Source: Bradyrhizobium sp. WBAH42 | GTDB lineage: Bacteria > Pseudomonadota > Alphaproteobacteria > Rhizobiales > Xanthobacteraceae | Direction: 5' to 3' | DNA: 64,000 nucleotides | Assembly (NCBI RefSeq): GCF_024585265.1 | Contig: NZ_CP036533.1 | Location: forward strand, 3,791,001 to 3,855,000 | In this document: positions 61,860 through 64,000 of the stretch, in pieces | How positions within the stretch are numbered: position 1 is the first letter of the stretch | Layout: each line of letters opens with the position of its first letter | Program-made: the position numbers and the translations under genes | Notes under the pieces: model-generated | Told to the model about the DNA's origin: nothing | Seen by the model: only the letters and a program-made list of their open reading frames with translations | Database searches by the model: none

Positions 61860-63359
61860 TTACGCCATCGACGTACGGAGCCGGCTGTAGCCTTCCTGGA
61901 TCGCGGACCAGAACAGGGCGACCAGGCCGAGCGCCATGATGGTGCTGACGAGGCCGTTGGAGAAGAACACCCCGAGCGAACCTTGCGAGCCCAGCAGCGA
62001 TTGGCGGAATGCTTCCTCCGCCTTGTCGCCGAGCACGATGGCGAGCACCAGCGGCGCGAGCGGATAATTGCACTTCTTCAGGAGATAGCCGAGCACCCCG
62101 AACACCAGCATCAGCATCACGTCGAAGGTGCTGTTGTGCACCGAGTAGGCGCCGATCGCGCAGAGCACCAGGATCAGCGGCGCGATGATGCCGAAGGGCA
62201 CGCGCAGGATCGCGGCGAAGATCGGCACGCAGGTCAGCACGACGATGAGGCCGGCGAGATTGCCGAGATACATCGAGGCGATCAGGCCCCAGACGAATTC
62301 CTTCTGCTCGACGAACAACATGGGGCCGGGCTGCAGGCCCCAGATCAACAATCCGCCGAGCAGCACGGCGGCGGTCGGCGAGCCGGGCACGCCGAGCGAC
62401 AGCATCGGCAGCAGCGCCGAGGTGCCGGCGGCATGTGCGGCCGTCTCCGGCGCGATCACGCCCTCGATCTCGCCCTTGCCGAAATTGTTGCCGCGTCGCG
62501 CCAGGCGCTTGGCGATGCCGTAGCTCATGAAGGAGGCGGGCGTGGCGCCGGCGGGCGTCACGCCCATCCAGCAGCCGATCAGGCAGGACCTCAGCGAGGT
62601 CATCCAATAGGCGGGCAGCTCGCGCCAGGTCTGGAGTACGACTCGAAGGTTGATGCTGGCATTGCCGCCGCGGAAGGCGAGCCCTTCCTCCATGGTCAGC
62701 AGGATCTCGCCGATGCCGAACAGGCCGATCACGGCGATCAGGAAGTCGAAGCCGTTGAGCAGCTCAGTGACGCCGAAGGTCAGCCGCAACTGCCCGGTGA
62801 TCGAATCGAGGCCGACCGCCGCGAGCGCAAAGCCCATCATCATCGCCGCGATGGTCTTGAACGGCGGCTCCTTGCTGAGGCCGACGAAGGAGCAGAAGGC
62901 GAGGAAGTACACCGCGAACTTCTCCGCCGGACCAAACCGCAGCGCAAAGCCTGCAACCAGGGGCGCCACCAGCGTGATCATGATGACGGCAAACAGCGCG
63001 CCGACGAAGGACGAGGTGAAGGCAGCCGTCAGGGCTTCGCCGGGCTTGCCCTGCTGGGCCATCGGATAGCCGTCGAAGGTGGTCGCCACCGACCATGGCT
63101 CGCCCGGTATGTTGAACAGGATCGAAGTGATGGCGCCGCCGAACAATGCGCCCCAATAGATGCAGGACAGCATGATGATCGCCGATGTCGGCGGCATGCT
63201 GAAGGTGAGGGGAAGCAGGATCGCGACGCCGTTGGCGCCCCCTAATCCCGGCAGCACGCCGATGATGACCCCGAGCGTGATGCCGATCACCATCAGCATG
63301 ATGTTGTAGGGCTGCAGGGCGACCGCGAAGCCGTGAAACAGGTTGGCCAACTCTTCCAT
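61860..63359 (-). CDS. tctA: Tripartite tricarboxylate transporter large membrane subunit TctA
   Basis: 499 residues from ATG 63359 (MEELANLFHGFAVALQPYNI). The TctA family (DUF112) is shown by GVIIGVLPGLGGANGVAILLP near the N-terminus, YWGALFGGAITSILFNIPGE with the following DGYPMAQQGKPGEAL, and the second GVTPAGATPASFMSYGIAKR. About 11 or 12 membrane helices. With TctB it imports citrate or another carboxylate delivered by a periplasmic TctC protein, whose gene is not in view. It lies 41 bases after tctB on the same strand. Confidence 0.95.
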   Translation of the reverse strand: MEELANLFHGFAVALQPYNIMLMVIGITLGVIIGVLPGLGGANGVAILLPLTFSMPPTSAIIMLSCIYWGALFGGAITSILFNIPGEPWSVATTFDGYPMAQQGKPGEALTAAFTSSFVGALFAVIMITLVAPLVAGFALRFGPAEKFAVYFLAFCSFVGLSKEPPFKTIAAMMMGFALAAVGLDSITGQLRLTFGVTELLNGFDFLIAVIGLFGIGEILLTMEEGLAFRGGNASINLRVVLQTWRELPAYWMTSLRSCLIGCWMGVTPAGATPASFMSYGIAKRLARRGNNFGKGEIEGVIAPETAAHAAGTSALLPMLSLGVPGSPTAAVLLGGLLIWGLQPGPMLFVEQKEFVWGLIASMYLGNLAGLIVVLTCVPIFAAILRVPFGIIAPLILVLCAIGAYSVHNSTFDVMLMLVFGVLGYLLKKCNYPLAPLVLAIVLGDKAEEAFRQSLLGSQGSLGVFFSNGLVSTIMALGLVALFWSAIQEGYSRLRTSMA

Positions 63360-63400
63360 GTCAAAACGTCCTGCAGCAGCAATTGAATGAATGCGTAGTC

Positions 63401-63898
63401 TTACAGACCGAGCCATTCCTCGAGCGGCCCCTTGGGCAGCGGGACCAGGAACCAGCGCTCGAAAACGAGATAGGTCACGACGGGCATGCCGACCGCCACT
63501 GCGACGACTGTCAGCCAGCGATAGCCGCCGAGCCAGCGCATGAACCAGGCGATGAACACCATCGAGGCGACGTAGAGGCCGATGAACGGCATTGAGCCGA
63601 CATAGATCGCGGTCGGCACGACGACGCTCATGACCTGGCGCAGCTGCCCCCATTCCGCGAACAGCCGGCCATCGTCGTCGCGCCGCGCATGCCAGAGGTT
63701 GATGGCGCTTGCAACGACGATGGCGCTGCCGACATAGAAGGGGAAGAACCCGGCGCGCGGCCCCTCCGCGCCCCAGTTGATGCCGGCCTTCAGGCTGCCG
63801 ACGATCACGATCAGGCCGAACACGCCGATCAGCAGCGCCGTGCCGAATTCCAGCGTCTTGTGTGCGGGGCCGGACTCGGATCCGGATCGTTCAGTCAT
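63401..63898 (-). CDS. tctB: Tripartite tricarboxylate transporter small membrane subunit TctB
   Basis: 165 residues. It has four membrane helices, with the family start GTALLIGVFGLIVIVGSLKA and GPRAGFFPFYVGSAIVVASA after it. TctB is the small integral subunit that works with TctA. The gene precedes tctA; the upstream side on the same strand leaves the window about 60 bases after a possible partial gene. Confidence 0.9.
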   Translation of the reverse strand: MTERSGSESGPAHKTLEFGTALLIGVFGLIVIVGSLKAGINWGAEGPRAGFFPFYVGSAIVVASAINLWHARRDDDGRLFAEWGQLRQVMSVVVPTAIYVGSMPFIGLYVASMVFIAWFMRWLGGYRWLTVVAVAVGMPVVTYLVFERWFLVPLPKGPLEEWLGL

Positions 63899-63958
63899 GA
63901 GCCCTCCAGGCGGAATCGCAGTGCTGCGCAGTCGAGGAGACGGCCGGAAGCAGCGTCC

Positions 63959-64000
63959 TCAGCCGTCATCGATGTCGCGGGTCAATTCGCGGATCAATTT
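63959..64000 (-). CDS. Possible 3' end of a further minus-strand gene
   Basis: Read leftwards from the right edge, the frame gives KLIRELTRDIDDG and then TGA at 63961-63959. The 60-base distance to tctB would fit a gene of the same operon. Fourteen codons are too few to be sure, and TctC proteins do not usually end this way. Identity unknown. Confidence 0.3.
   Translation of the reverse strand, partial: KLIRELTRDIDDG

Overview
The window looks like chromosomal DNA of Bradyrhizobium or a very close relative (Alphaproteobacteria, Nitrobacteraceae). The support is high GC with strong G/C third positions, the order ccmI-ccmE-ccmF-ccmH / degP / two-component system / glnE, an NAD-dependent formate dehydrogenase operon of the fdsGBA-fdhD-fdsD type, a FeuP/FeuQ-like two-component pair, twin oxalate/formate-type MFS transporters, and several dispersed palindromic repeats of a kind usual in this group. 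No rRNA, tRNA, CRISPR array or intact insertion sequence was found by eye.

Layout. 1-2.1 kb: the end of a subtilisin-like protease gene followed by a ComEC-type metallo-beta-lactamase-fold hydrolase, the most accessory-looking part of the window. 2.1-8.1 kb: DHA2-type drug exporter, triple-GAF histidine kinase, ThDP-dependent enzyme. 8.2-20.4 kb: a redox and carbonyl-chemistry neighbourhood with two regulators. A large winged-helix/NB-ARC-type ATPase regulator lies at one end. An AraC regulator sits between a minus-strand set (alpha/beta hydrolase, aldo-keto reductase, Tat-exported VOC protein, secreted ABM-type monooxygenase) and a plus-strand set (2Fe-2S subunit, Tat-exported molybdopterin subunit, di-haem cytochrome, PfpI-like protein, second ABM protein). 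20.4-27.7 kb: repeats, secreted and pilin genes, Ku, a small membrane protein, the FeuPQ-like system and unknown proteins.

27.8-39.2 kb: cytochrome c maturation genes ccmIEFH, a DegP protease, a response regulator and sensor kinase, and glnE, packed with short gaps or overlaps. 39.1-46.2 kb: the minus-strand formate dehydrogenase operon with a divergent LysR gene. 46.2-58.4 kb: PleC-like kinase, cation efflux protein, two oxidoreductases, small secreted or membrane proteins, a coiled-coil membrane protein, FAH-family and PanE-family enzymes, and a CBS-domain protein. 58.5-64 kb: two OFA-family MFS transporters with good intrinsic terminators, and the TctA/TctB membrane subunits of a tricarboxylate-type transporter.

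Main observations. (1) A 17-bp motif of form TGG-N-AT-N5-AT-N-CCA occurs just upstream of the CBS protein gene and of both OFA transporters, with a fourth copy 335 bp upstream of the second transporter; this suggests one regulator, perhaps of the GntR/FadR type, controlling an oxalate/formate regulon. (2) The S8 protease plus ComEC-like hydrolase pair at the left edge could be part of a proteolytic conflict or defence module, but its upstream context is outside the window. (3) A perfect 20-bp hairpin and a 51-residue membrane protein precede the FeuP-like regulator. (4) A perfect 18-bp palindrome lies upstream of ccmI. All assignments come from reading the sequence; no database search was possible.
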